Part shown: in pieces, positions 18,923 through 28,361 of the stretch
How positions within the stretch are numbered: position 1 is the first letter of the stretch
Layout: each line of letters starts with the position of its first letter
Origin: Roseomonas gilardii subsp. gilardii
Lineage (GTDB): Bacteria; Pseudomonadota; Alphaproteobacteria; Acetobacterales; Acetobacteraceae
Length of the DNA: 64,000 nt
NCBI RefSeq assembly: GCF_023078375.1
Contig: NZ_CP095554.1
Span: 2,752,001 to 2,816,000 of the forward strand
Reading direction: 5' to 3'
The notes under the pieces: generated by a model
Told to the model about the DNA's origin: nothing
The model's input: only the letters and a program-made list of their open reading frames with translations
Database searches by the model: none
Program-made: the position numbers and the translations under genes

Positions 18923-19927
18923 ATGGAGTATCGCAGGCTCGGCCGCAGCGGCCTGAAGGTTTCGCCGCTCTGCCTCGGCACCATGATGTTCGGCGGCCAG
19001 GCCGGGGAGGATGTCGCCGGGCGCATCACCGGCCGCGCGCGGGAGGCCGGGATCAACTTCATCGATACGGCGGATGTCTACAATGACGGCCGTTCCGAGG
19101 AGATCACCGGCCGCCTGATCCGTGGCGAGCGCGACTGGTGGGTGCTGGCCACCAAGCTCGCCAACCCGACGGGGCAGGGGCCCAACGACCGCGGCCTGTC
19201 GCGCCGCCACTGCATCCTGGCCGCCGAGGCCAGCCTGCGCCGCCTGGACGTGGAGGCGATCGACATCCTCTACCTGCACAAGGAGGACCACGCGGCGCCG
19301 CTGGAGGAGACGGTCCGCGCCATGGCCGACCTCGTGCGCGCCGGCAAGATCCGCCATTTCGGCGTCTCCAACTTCCGCTCCTGGCGCCTGGCGGAAATCT
19401 GCCGCCTCTGCGACGCGGCGGGCATCGACCGGCCCGTGGTCAGCCAGCCGCTCTACAACGCCCTGAACCGCATGGCGGAGGTGGAGCACCTGCCGGCCTG
19501 CGCGCATTTCGGCCTGGGCGTCGCGCCCTACAGCCCGCTGGCGCGTGGGGTGCTGACGGGTAAGTACCGCCCCGACGCCGCCCCGGCGGCGGGCACGCGG
19601 GCGGAACGTGCCGACAAGCGCTTGATGGAGACCGAATGGCGGCGTGAAAGCCTGGAGATCGCCCAGGAGATCGCGCGGCACGCCCAGGCGCGGGGCATTA
19701 CCCCCGGCCAGTTCGCCATGGCCTGGCTGCTGCACAACCGGCTTGTCACCGCGCCCATCGCCGGACCGCGCACCGAGGAGCAATGGGCCGAGTATCTTGG
19801 CGCCCTGGACTATCGCTTCACGGCGGAGGACGAGGCGCTGGTGGATAAGCTGGTGCCGGCCGGGCACCCCTCCACCCCGGGCTACACCGACCCGGCCTAT
19901 CCGGTGGAAGGGCGCGTGACCGCCTGA
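18923..19927 (+). CDS. Aldo/keto reductase
   Basis: NADPH-dependent reductase of the aldo/keto reductase barrel fold, acting on aldehydes or ketones in the cytosol. The catalytic set is visible: Asp and Tyr in FIDTADVYNDG (about residues 46-56), Lys in VLATKL, and His in LYLHKED. The family start MEYRRLGRSGLKVSPLCLG is clear. ATG 18923 follows GGTGGAGGG and gives 334 residues, the usual size. It resembles the YajO/YghZ subgroup. It is transcribed away from the DUF4214 gene and is followed after 177 bp by gloA. The substrate is not predictable. Confidence 0.93.
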   Translation: MEYRRLGRSGLKVSPLCLGTMMFGGQAGEDVAGRITGRAREAGINFIDTADVYNDGRSEEITGRLIRGERDWWVLATKLANPTGQGPNDRGLSRRHCILAAEASLRRLDVEAIDILYLHKEDHAAPLEETVRAMADLVRAGKIRHFGVSNFRSWRLAEICRLCDAAGIDRPVVSQPLYNALNRMAEVEHLPACAHFGLGVAPYSPLARGVLTGKYRPDAAPAAGTRAERADKRLMETEWRRESLEIAQEIARHAQARGITPGQFAMAWLLHNRLVTAPIAGPRTEEQWAEYLGALDYRFTAEDEALVDKLVPAGHPSTPGYTDPAYPVEGRVTA

Positions 19928-20104
19928 CGCGGGGCGTCTTCCGGAGGGGCGCCTTCCGGAGGGGCGGCTTGCGTCCGGGCGGTGCCGGGGCCAGCTAGGG
20001 ACGCGGCCCGCCCTGGCGCGGGCGCCGCGCCCGCCGATTCCGGCGCGGGGAAACGCGGCCCACGCTCCGGCGCTGAGGCGCCATAGAATGGAGAGAGACC
20101 CCGG

Positions 20105-20500
20105 ATGTCCGGACGCTTCCTGCACACCATGATCCGCGTCGGCGACCTCGACCGCAGCGTGAAGTTCTACACGGAGCTGCTGGGCATGAAGGAGCTGCGC
20201 CGCAACGACGTGCCCGCCGGCCAGTACACGCTCGCCTTCCTCGGCTATGGCGAGGGCAACAAGGAGAATGGCGGCGAGATCGAGCTGACCTACAACTACG
20301 GCGTGGACAAGTACGAGATCGGCACGGGCTTCGGCCATCTCGCGGTCGGCGTGCCCGATGTGGCGGCGGCCTGCGAGAAGGTGCGCAACGGCGGTGGCAA
20401 GGTGACGCGCGAGGCCGGGCCGGTGAAGCACGGCACCACCATCATCGCCTTCGTCGAGGACCCGGACGGCTACAAGATCGAGCTGATCCAGCGCCCCTGA
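20105..20500 (+). CDS. gloA: Lactoylglutathione lyase (glyoxalase I)
   Basis: Converts the adduct of methylglyoxal and glutathione to S-lactoylglutathione. All four metal ligands expected for the family can be placed: His in FLHTMIRV (residue 7), Glu in EIELTYN, His in GFGHLAVGV and Glu in YKIELIQ. The 131 residues and the start [18 protein letters not shown] match bacterial GloA closely. A GGAGAGA ribosome site precedes ATG 20105. The YcjX-like gene starts 7 bp after the stop, so they may be cotranscribed. Confidence 0.96.
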   Translation: MSGRFLHTMIRVGDLDRSVKFYTELLGMKELRRNDVPAGQYTLAFLGYGEGNKENGGEIELTYNYGVDKYEIGTGFGHLAVGVPDVAAACEKVRNGGGKVTREAGPVKHGTTIIAFVEDPDGYKIELIQRP

Positions 20501-20507
20501 TCCATCG

Positions 20508-21929
20508 GTGAGCCCATCGCCCCTGGATGTGCTGACCGGGACGCCCGCCCGGCTCTGGCGGGACGTCCTGGCCGGGACGGAGGATGCCGCCCGCGCGCTG
20601 GCCGGGCGGGACAAGGTGCGCCTCGCCGTCACCGGCCTGTCGCGGGCCGGCAAGACGGTGATGCTGACCTCGCTGGTGGCCAACCTGCTGGCGGCGGGCT
20701 CGCGCGCCCGCACCCTGCCGGCGCTGGAGGAGGCAGCCGGCGGCCGTCTCCTCTCCGTCCAGCTCGTCCCCGCGGGCACGGAGAACACGCCACGCTTCGA
20801 CGCGCTGGCGCATCTGGAATCCCTGGCCGCCGACCCGCCGCAATGGCCGGCACGGACGGAGGATCTCTCGACCCTCTCCCTGGCGCTCACCATCCGGCGC
20901 CGGAACTTCTGGGGGCAGCTCCTGCCCGACCGGCAGGTGACGCTGGAACTGCTCGACTATCCCGGCGAGTGGCTGCTGGACCTGCCGATGTTCAACGGCA
21001 CCCATGCCGGCTGGTCCGACGCCACCCTGGCCCGGCTGGAACGCATCCGGGCCGAGCCGGTGCGCGCCTTCCTGGACTTCGCCCGCGCCCTGCCGCCCGC
21101 CGCCACGGCGGAGGAAGCGCTGGTTCGGCGCGGCTGGGTGCTCTACCGCGACGCGCTGCGCCATTGCCGGGACGAGCTGGGCCTGCGCTTCCTCCAGCCC
21201 GGGCGGGTGCTGAACCCCGGCCCGCGCGGGGAAACGCCGCTGCTCTGGTTCTTCCCGCTGCCGGAGACGGCACGGGGCGGGGAGATGGCGGCACTGCTCG
21301 CCCGCCGCCACGACGCCTATCTCCAGGACCAGCGGGCGCATTTCTTCGAGCCGGTCTTCCGCCGCTTCGACCGCCAGGCGGTGCTGGTGGACGTGCTGGG
21401 CGCGCTGCATGCCGGGCGCGACTCCTTCGACGACACGGCCGAATCCCTGGCCGCCATCGCCGAGAGCCTGCGCTATGGCGGCTCCTGGCTCGACTGGATC
21501 ACCGGGGCCGGCGTGTCCCATGTCGCCTTCGCCGCGACCAAGGCGGACCATGTGCCGGAAGCTTCGCGGGAGAACCTCGCGGCGCTGCTGGGCGACCTCG
21601 TCTCGGCACCCCGCGCCCGCGTCCTGGCCGCCGGGGCGGAGGTCTCGGTACAGGCCATCGCCGCGCTCCGCTGCACGGAGGACACGCTGGCCGAGCGCGA
21701 CGGCCAGGCCGTGCCCGCCGTGCGCGGGGTGCTGCTGGAAACCGGGCGCTGGGCGCGGGTCGATCCCGGGCAGGTACCGGCGAAACGGCCGGACGAGGCC
21801 TATTGGAGCGCGCCCTATTTCGCCATGCCGGTCTTCCGCCCACCACGGCTGGAGCCCGGCGGCCATTCAGGCGTTCCGCATCTGGGGCTGGACCGCCTCC
21901 TGGCCAGCCTGATCGGAGACCTGCTGTGA
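20508..21929 (+). CDS. YcjX-family P-loop protein (DUF463)
   Basis: Predicted nucleotide-binding protein of the YcjX/DUF463 family, known mainly as a stress-linked conserved protein of unclear function. The P-loop is in TGLSRAGKTVMLTSL (about residues 41-55). Other typical segments are LLDYPGEWLLDLPM, FVAATKADHVP-like (here FAATKADHVPEAS) and APYFAMPVFRPP near the end. It has 473 residues. The GTG start lies 7 bp after gloA; no earlier start is available in the gap. The end overlaps the YcjF-like gene by 4 bp (GTGA), so the two are coupled, as ycjX and ycjF are in Escherichia coli. Confidence 0.88.
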   Translation: MSPSPLDVLTGTPARLWRDVLAGTEDAARALAGRDKVRLAVTGLSRAGKTVMLTSLVANLLAAGSRARTLPALEEAAGGRLLSVQLVPAGTENTPRFDALAHLESLAADPPQWPARTEDLSTLSLALTIRRRNFWGQLLPDRQVTLELLDYPGEWLLDLPMFNGTHAGWSDATLARLERIRAEPVRAFLDFARALPPAATAEEALVRRGWVLYRDALRHCRDELGLRFLQPGRVLNPGPRGETPLLWFFPLPETARGGEMAALLARRHDAYLQDQRAHFFEPVFRRFDRQAVLVDVLGALHAGRDSFDDTAESLAAIAESLRYGGSWLDWITGAGVSHVAFAATKADHVPEASRENLAALLGDLVSAPRARVLAAGAEVSVQAIAALRCTEDTLAERDGQAVPAVRGVLLETGRWARVDPGQVPAKRPDEAYWSAPYFAMPVFRPPRLEPGGHSGVPHLGLDRLLASLIGDLL

Positions 21930-22837
21930 GCGACCCGAGGACCCCGCCCGCCGGCCCGCGCGTGATCCTGGAGGAGGAGGCACCCTCCCGCCCGGACGAG
22001 CGCCTGGACCTGCGCTGGGAACAGGCGGTGGTGCCGGTGGCGGAGCCGCGCATCGGCGGCTGGTCCAGCCTCAGCCTCGCCGCGACCGGGGTGTCCTCGC
22101 TGATCCTCGGCCTCTCCATGCTGGACGCGGCGAATTTCGTCGCCTCGCAGTTCGAGCGCGGCCCGGTCCTGGGCGGGCTTACCCTGCTAGTCGCGGTCTT
22201 CGGCTTCGGCCTGATCTTCTGGGCCGGACTGCGGGAGGTCCGCGCCCTGGCCGCGCTGGATGCGGTGGACCGGACGCGGGAGGCTCTGGCCACCGGCGAT
22301 CTCGCCCGCGCCAGGGCGGACGTCATCCGCTGGGCCGCCCGCGTGCCCGCCGCCCGCGACATCCTGCCGGCCCTGCGCGAGGCGCCCGACATCCCCACCC
22401 TGCGCGCCCTGCTGGAGGCCGGGCCGCTGCGCGCCCTCGATGCCCAGGCCATCGCCCTGGGCCGCACGGCGGCGGTGCAGGCCTTCGCCGCCACCGCCAT
22501 CAGCCCGTCCCCGGCCTGGGACGCGCTGGTCTTCGGCTGGCGCGCGGTGCGGCTGGTGCGGCAGGTCGCGGCGCTGCACGGGCTGCGCCCCGGCATCGCG
22601 GGCACGGTGGCGCTGCTGCGCCGCTCGGCCTTCTCCGCCGCCACCGTCGCGGCCACCAATGTCCTGGCCGATGCGGCGACCCGCGCGGTGGTGTCCAACC
22701 CGCTGGTGGAGAAGCTGGCCGGCGAGGCGGCGACCGGGGCCGTCGCGGCGCGGCGCATGCTCTCCCTGGCCCGCGCCGCGGCGGCGGCCTGCCGCATCGT
22801 GCCCGCGCCCGGCTCGCCCCCGGACGGTCCCCGCTAA
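21926..22837 (+). CDS. YcjF-family membrane protein (TIGR01620/DUF697)
   Basis: Inner-membrane protein of the YcjF family with a DUF697 C-terminal part. Two membrane helices (about residues 48-67 and 80-101) follow a charged N-terminus, and the rest is helical and Ala-rich with a possible third hydrophobic stretch. Its 303 residues fit the family (about 330-350 in enterobacteria). GTG 21926 overlaps the YcjX stop as GTGA. The conserved pairing with YcjX suggests that the two proteins act together at the membrane; the actual role is not established. Confidence 0.85.
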   Translation: MSDPRTPPAGPRVILEEEAPSRPDERLDLRWEQAVVPVAEPRIGGWSSLSLAATGVSSLILGLSMLDAANFVASQFERGPVLGGLTLLVAVFGFGLIFWAGLREVRALAALDAVDRTREALATGDLARARADVIRWAARVPAARDILPALREAPDIPTLRALLEAGPLRALDAQAIALGRTAAVQAFAATAISPSPAWDALVFGWRAVRLVRQVAALHGLRPGIAGTVALLRRSAFSAATVAATNVLADAATRAVVSNPLVEKLAGEAATGAVAARRMLSLARAAAAACRIVPAPGSPPDGPR

Positions 22838-22929
22838 GGCATCCGCCGCCGAAGCGTTCCGCTCCGTCAGGCGTTCTCCCGGCAATGCCACCGCCGCCGG
22901 GACGCGGCCGCGACAGGAGCCAATCACCC

Positions 22930-24189
<1,260 letters not shown>

Positions 24190-24217
24190 CGCGTGGGCGG
24201 GGCGCACCGCGCCCGCC

Positions 24218-25024
24218 TCACCCGAAGCGGAAGCCGGACAGCGCCTTGCCCATCACCCGGTCGCTGTAGTCCCGCTGGCCGGCATCCTCCCCGGCGGCAC
24301 CGGCGGCGAAAAGCAGCGGGATCAGGTGCTCCTCACGCGGGTGGCAGGCGCGCGCGCCGGGGGCCTGTTCCCAGTCCAGCAACAGCCGGTCGCGCTGCGC
24401 GGGCGCCGCGGTCACGGCCTGGGCGAGCCAGTCGTCGAAACCCACCGACACCTCGTCATTCACCCCATCCGGCCGCATGAAGTGGCGCAGGTTGTGATAG
24501 GTCATGCCGGTCGCCACGATCAGCACGCCCTCCTCCCGCAGCGGCGCCAGCGCCCGGCCCAGGGCGAGATGCGCCGCCGGGTCCAGATCCTCGCGCACGG
24601 AAAGCTCCACCACCGGGATCTCCGCCTCCGGAAAGGCCAGGAGGAAGGGGATGAAGACGCCGTGGTCGAAGCCGCGCGCGTCATCCCCGGCGGATTCGAT
24701 CCCGGCCTGTCCCAGCAGCGCCCGCACCCGCGCCGCCAGTTCCGGCGAGCCGGGGGCCGGGTAGCGCAATTCGTAGGTATGCGGCGGAAAGCCGTAATAA
24801 TCGAAGATCAGCGGCGGCCGCGTGCCCGTGGTGACGGTGGGCACCGCCGTCTCCCAGTGGCCGGACACGGCCAGGATGGCCTTCGGCCGCGCGGGCAGGC
24901 GCTCCGGGATGCCACGCAGGTGCTCCGCCATCCGGTCCCAGGTCTTCGGCCAGTCCATGAAGAAGCAGGGACCGCCGCCATGCGGGATGAAGATCACGGG
25001 CTGGCGGGGGGCTCGGGTGGTCAT
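24218..25024 (-). CDS. DODA-type extradiol dioxygenase (YgiD-like)
   Basis: Class III extradiol ring-opening dioxygenase of the 4,5-DOPA dioxygenase group, with a zinc or iron site. Metal-binding His residues are in IFIPHGGGPCFF (about residue 16), AVSGHWET, RGFDHGVFIP and GMTYHNLRHF. The 268 residues match the YgiD family. ATG 25024 has GGAG nine bases upstream; ATG 25039 (METRI) lacks a ribosome site. It shares the strand with a DoxX gene 56 bp upstream, and both are divergent from a LysR gene that probably controls them. Its natural aromatic substrate is unknown. Confidence 0.92.
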   Translation of the reverse strand: MTTRAPRQPVIFIPHGGGPCFFMDWPKTWDRMAEHLRGIPERLPARPKAILAVSGHWETAVPTVTTGTRPPLIFDYYGFPPHTYELRYPAPGSPELAARVRALLGQAGIESAGDDARGFDHGVFIPFLLAFPEAEIPVVELSVREDLDPAAHLALGRALAPLREEGVLIVATGMTYHNLRHFMRPDGVNDEVSVGFDDWLAQAVTAAPAQRDRLLLDWEQAPGARACHPREEHLIPLLFAAGAAGEDAGQRDYSDRVMGKALSGFRFG

Positions 25025-25080
25025 GATCCGTGTCTCCATATCGCGGGGGGGCGGGCCACCGGGAAAGGTGGCCCGCGCTT

Positions 25081-25512
25081 TCAGGCATGCGCCGGCCGGC
25101 GCGATGCGGCGGGCAGGGGGGTCGGCCTCAGCGCCAGGGCGCCGTCGCCCAGCAGGGCCTGGGCGAAGAGCGCCACGGCCCAGAAGGCGGGGAATTCCCA
25201 GCCGCCGCCGGCATTGTTGAAGAAGAACCCGTTGGCCCCATGCACGGTGACGATGGCGCCGAGCAGGACGGGGATCAGCACCAGCGCGGCCAGCCGCGCC
25301 CAGAGGCCGAGGATCAGCGCCAGGGCGCCAACGACCTCGACCGTCATGGTCGCATAGGCGAGGGCCGGCGGCAGGCCGAGCTTGCCGAAGAAGGCGGCGG
25401 TGCCGGCGGGGGTGAAGACGAAGATCTTCAGCCCGGCATGCGCCAGGAACAGGATGCCGAGTGAGAGCCGGAGCAGCAGGGCGGCCCAGGGGGCGGTGCG
25501 GGAATCGGTCAT
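25081..25512 (-). CDS. DoxX-family membrane protein
   Basis: Small inner-membrane protein of the DoxX/DoxD-like family with four helices: LLLRLSLGILFLAHAGLKI, the segment near LAYATMTVEVVGALALILG, LAALVLIPVLLGAIV, and a last one near FWAVALFAQALLG. It has 143 residues, a normal size. Such proteins often sit next to ring-cleaving dioxygenase or stress genes, and here it directly precedes the DODA dioxygenase in an apparent two-gene operon. Its biochemical role is not known. Confidence 0.9.
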   Translation of the reverse strand: MTDSRTAPWAALLLRLSLGILFLAHAGLKIFVFTPAGTAAFFGKLGLPPALAYATMTVEVVGALALILGLWARLAALVLIPVLLGAIVTVHGANGFFFNNAGGGWEFPAFWAVALFAQALLGDGALALRPTPLPAASRRPAHA

Positions 25513-25620
25513 TGGGGGAGGGGTCTCCGTGGGGATCGTTGCCAGCCGGAATGCACCCTCGCCAGCCCCGGGATAATCCCGCTATTCCGGAACTCACTTC
25601 ACACCAGGAGAGTGAGATCC

Positions 25621-26571
25621 ATGCTGGACCGCGTGACGGGCATGGAGGTCTTCGCCCGGGTGGCCGGGCTGGGCAGCTTCTCCGCCGCCGCCCGCGCCCT
25701 CGGACTGTCCCAGACCATGGTGACCAAGCATGTCGCGGCCTTGGAGGAACGCCTGGGCGTGCGCCTCCTCCACCGCACGACCCGCCGGCTCTCCCTCACC
25801 GAGGCCGGGCGGAGCTTCCTCGATTCCTGCCTGCGCCTGCTGCCGGAGATCGAGGAGGCCGAGCGCGCCGTCTCCGCCGACCGGCTGGAGCCGCGCGGTC
25901 TGCTGCGGATCAACGCGCCGGTCTCCTTCGGCACGCGGCATGTGGCGCCGCTGCTGGCGGAATTCTGCCGCCGCCATCCGCGCGTGACCGTGGAACTCGG
26001 CCTGAACGACCGGCTGGTGGATCTGGTGGAGGAGGGATGGGACCTCGCCATCCGCATCCGCCGCCTGGGCGACAGCAGCCTGGTGGCGCGGCGCCTGGCG
26101 CCCGTCCGCATGGCGGTCTGCGGCGCACCCTCCTACCTCGCCGCGCATGGCACCCCGCACCGGGTGGAGGATCTGCGGCGGCATGCCTGCCTCGGCTACA
26201 CCCTGTCGGAGGCGGTGGGCGCGGATCGCTGGGTGTTCGGGGCGCGTGGGGAGGTCTCCGTGCCGGTCGGCGGCAGCCTCCGCGCCAACAATGGCGACGC
26301 GCTGCGGGAGGCGGCGATCGCCGGGCAGGGACTGATCTACCAGCCCGTCTTCCTGCTGGACGAGGCGCTGCGCGACGGCAGGCTGGCCGAGATCACCCTG
26401 GACCATCCCACCATGGGCTGGCTCGGCATCCATGCGGTGCAGCCACCGCTCGCCGGAGCAGGGGCGGGGCGCCAGGCCCCGGCCAAGACCCGGGCGATGG
26501 TGGCCTTCCTCGCCACAGCCTGGGCAACGGAGCCGCCCTGGGAGAAGGACCTGCCGCCAGCGCGGCGCTGA
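25621..26571 (+). CDS. LysR-family transcriptional regulator, divergent from doxX/dioxygenase
   Basis: LysR regulator of 316 residues. The N-terminal helix-turn-helix is MEVFARVAGLGSFSAAARAL then SQTMVTKHVAALEERLG (about residues 8-45), and the substrate-binding domain covers about residues 90-295. ATG 25621 lies after a CAGGAGAGTGAG ribosome site. The gene is divergent from the DoxX/dioxygenase pair, with 108 bp between the starts, the standard layout for a LysR regulator and its targets. It belongs to the CrgA-like group by look (DRVTGMEVF start). Confidence 0.93.
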   Translation: MLDRVTGMEVFARVAGLGSFSAAARALGLSQTMVTKHVAALEERLGVRLLHRTTRRLSLTEAGRSFLDSCLRLLPEIEEAERAVSADRLEPRGLLRINAPVSFGTRHVAPLLAEFCRRHPRVTVELGLNDRLVDLVEEGWDLAIRIRRLGDSSLVARRLAPVRMAVCGAPSYLAAHGTPHRVEDLRRHACLGYTLSEAVGADRWVFGARGEVSVPVGGSLRANNGDALREAAIAGQGLIYQPVFLLDEALRDGRLAEITLDHPTMGWLGIHAVQPPLAGAGAGRQAPAKTRAMVAFLATAWATEPPWEKDLPPARR

Positions 26572-26708
26572 AGCCGCCGGGGGGCACCGGTTCATCCGGA
26601 TGGCCCCAGAGCCAAGGACGGTCCTGGCCGTTGTTTTTTATGAATTCTTTATGCGGAAGGCCAGCGCGGCAAATATCGCCTTTACAGGGCCGGACCTATT
26701 CTTCCCGC

Positions 26709-27293
26709 ATGCCAGACATCCGCACGGCGGCGTCCGCGCCCCAGCCTTCCCAGGCTCCCATGCGCCCGGAGATCCCGGCCTCGGTCCCGCTCCCACCAGT
26801 CCCACTCCCCCTGGCCCTGCTGAGCCGGCCCGCGCGGCTGAGGCGGATGCTGACCCCGGAGGCGGCGCCGGCCGGGGATCTCCTCGATGCGGTGGAAACG
26901 CAGCCGCATGACCGCGTGCTGATCATCGGCGGCGGCAGCGCGGACCTGCTCTGCGCCGCGGTGCGCCGGGGCTGCCGCGCGGCGGTGTGCCTCACCGAAC
27001 CCCCGGCCCATCCTGTCGCGGCCGAGGTCGTGGTGGCCCCCGGCCTGCGCAGCGAGGAGGAGGCCCTGTCGGTGGCCCGGTCCGCGCGCCGCGCCCTGGC
27101 CGACGCGACCTCCGGCGGCCGTCTGGCCCTGCGCCTGCTCGGCGAACGAGCGAGGGGCGTGGCCCTCTCGCTGGTCCGGCGCCTGCGTGGCCAGGGGTTC
27201 CGGGCGGTGCATGTCGCCTCCGGGCCGGATGGCGCGGTGGTCGTCACCTGCCGGCTGCATGCGCCGCTGCCCGAACGGTTGCCGGTGCGCTGA
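26709..27293 (+). CDS. Uncharacterised protein with a Rossmann-like segment
   Basis: I do not recognise this family. The 194-residue protein has a Pro-rich start of about 40 residues, then a stretch with the look of a nucleotide- or SAM-binding fold: a beta strand and Gly-rich loop DRVLIIGGGSADLLCAAVRRG (about residues 71-91) and later GGRLALRLL and AVVVTCRLHAPLP strands. It may be a degenerate methyltransferase. Codon use and GC content match the neighbours. ATG 26709 is the first in frame after an AT-rich gap (26625-26700) that may hold its promoter. The DapA-like gene begins 14 bp downstream, so they are likely cotranscribed. Confidence 0.6.
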   Translation: MPDIRTAASAPQPSQAPMRPEIPASVPLPPVPLPLALLSRPARLRRMLTPEAAPAGDLLDAVETQPHDRVLIIGGGSADLLCAAVRRGCRAAVCLTEPPAHPVAAEVVVAPGLRSEEEALSVARSARRALADATSGGRLALRLLGERARGVALSLVRRLRGQGFRAVHVASGPDGAVVVTCRLHAPLPERLPVR

Positions 27294-27307
27294 GGGAGGC
27301 GGCAATA

Positions 27308-28309
27308 ATGGGCCAAGCCCCCTCGCATCGCCTTCCCCACCTGGAAGGCTGGATTCCCGCCCTGGCCACGCCCTTTCGCCCAGGCGACGGGGAGTTGGAC
27401 GAAGCAGCCCTGGCCCGGCTGGCCGAACGCTGCGTCACGCGCGGGGCCTCCGCCGTGGTGGTCTGCGGCAGCACCGGCGAGGCGGCCGCGATGACCGCCG
27501 CCGAGCAGGCCCGGGCACTGCGCACCGTGTCCGAGGCGGTCGGCCGCCGGGCCGGGGTGATCGCCGGCATCGGCGGCGGCTGTACCCAGGCGGCGGTGGA
27601 GCTCGCCGCCATCGCTGCCCGGGGCGGTGCGACGGGCCTGCTCTGCGCCGCCCCGCCCTATATCCGGCCGAGCCAGGAGGGCATCCGTGCCCATGTCCGG
27701 GCCGTGGCGAGCGCCGGCGGGCTGCCCCTCATCCTCTACGACGTGCCGTCGCGGACAGGCGTCGCCATCGCCGATGAGACGGTGGCTTTCCTGCGCGAAA
27801 GCGGGCTGGTCCAGGCCCTCAAGGACGCCACGGCGGATATCGCCCGCCCGGCCCGCCTGCGCCGCCTCTGCGGCGCGGATTTCCCGCAATTCTCGGGCGA
27901 TGACGCCACGGCCGTGCCGCATCTGCTGGCGGGCGGGGCGGGGTGCATCTCGGTCACCGCCAACCTGCTGCCCGCCCTCTGCACGGCCCAGCACCGGGCC
28001 TGGGCGGCACAGGATGCCGGGCGTCTCGCCATGCTGCACCAGGCCCTTTCGCCGATGCACGAGGCGCTGTTCACCGAAAGCAATCCGGTGCCCCTGAAAG
28101 CCGGGCTGAAGACGCTGGGCCTCTGCGACGACCGCCCGCGCCTGCCCCTGATCCGCGCCCGCGCGGACACCCGGGCAACCCTGGAGCGGCTCCTCGACCT
28201 GCTTCTGCCGCAGGAGGAGGTGATGGCGTCCCGGCCCGGGGAGATGCCGTTCCCGGCGCCCTGGCCTGCCCATCCGGACAGGGACGGGAGACCCGGGCCG
28301 TTCCACTGA
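27308..28309 (+). CDS. Dihydrodipicolinate synthase-family aldolase/lyase (DapA paralogue)
   Basis: Class I aldolase of the DapA/NAL family. Key residues are kept: CGSTGEAAAM (pyruvate-binding loop, about residues 54-63), the Tyr in LYDVPSRTG, the Schiff-base Lys in ALKDAT and [11 protein letters not shown]. It is not the housekeeping DapA, which is encoded at 62.7 kb: this copy has LYDVPSRTG in place of IYNIPPRSV and a C-terminal tail of about 40 residues that is Pro/Arg-rich. It has 333 residues. Possible roles include a different keto-acid aldolase or lyase. It follows the unknown gene by 14 bp and converges on gltX, with a palindromic terminator between. Confidence 0.88.
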   Translation: MGQAPSHRLPHLEGWIPALATPFRPGDGELDEAALARLAERCVTRGASAVVVCGSTGEAAAMTAAEQARALRTVSEAVGRRAGVIAGIGGGCTQAAVELAAIAARGGATGLLCAAPPYIRPSQEGIRAHVRAVASAGGLPLILYDVPSRTGVAIADETVAFLRESGLVQALKDATADIARPARLRRLCGADFPQFSGDDATAVPHLLAGGAGCISVTANLLPALCTAQHRAWAAQDAGRLAMLHQALSPMHEALFTESNPVPLKAGLKTLGLCDDRPRLPLIRARADTRATLERLLDLLLPQEEVMASRPGEMPFPAPWPAHPDRDGRPGPFH

Positions 28310-28316
28310 AGCCGAT

Positions 28317-28344
28317 CCCGGACAGGTGGAACCACCTGTCCGGG
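28317..28344. terminator. Bidirectional palindromic terminator between the dapA paralogue and gltX
   Basis: A perfect 13-bp inverted repeat (28317-28329 with 28332-28344) separated by AA lies between two convergent genes. It is followed by GAAAGG on the plus strand and has no long T tract on either side. Position and symmetry suggest it ends transcription in both directions. Confidence 0.7.
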
Positions 28345-28361
28345 AAAGGGCACGGTCCGGT

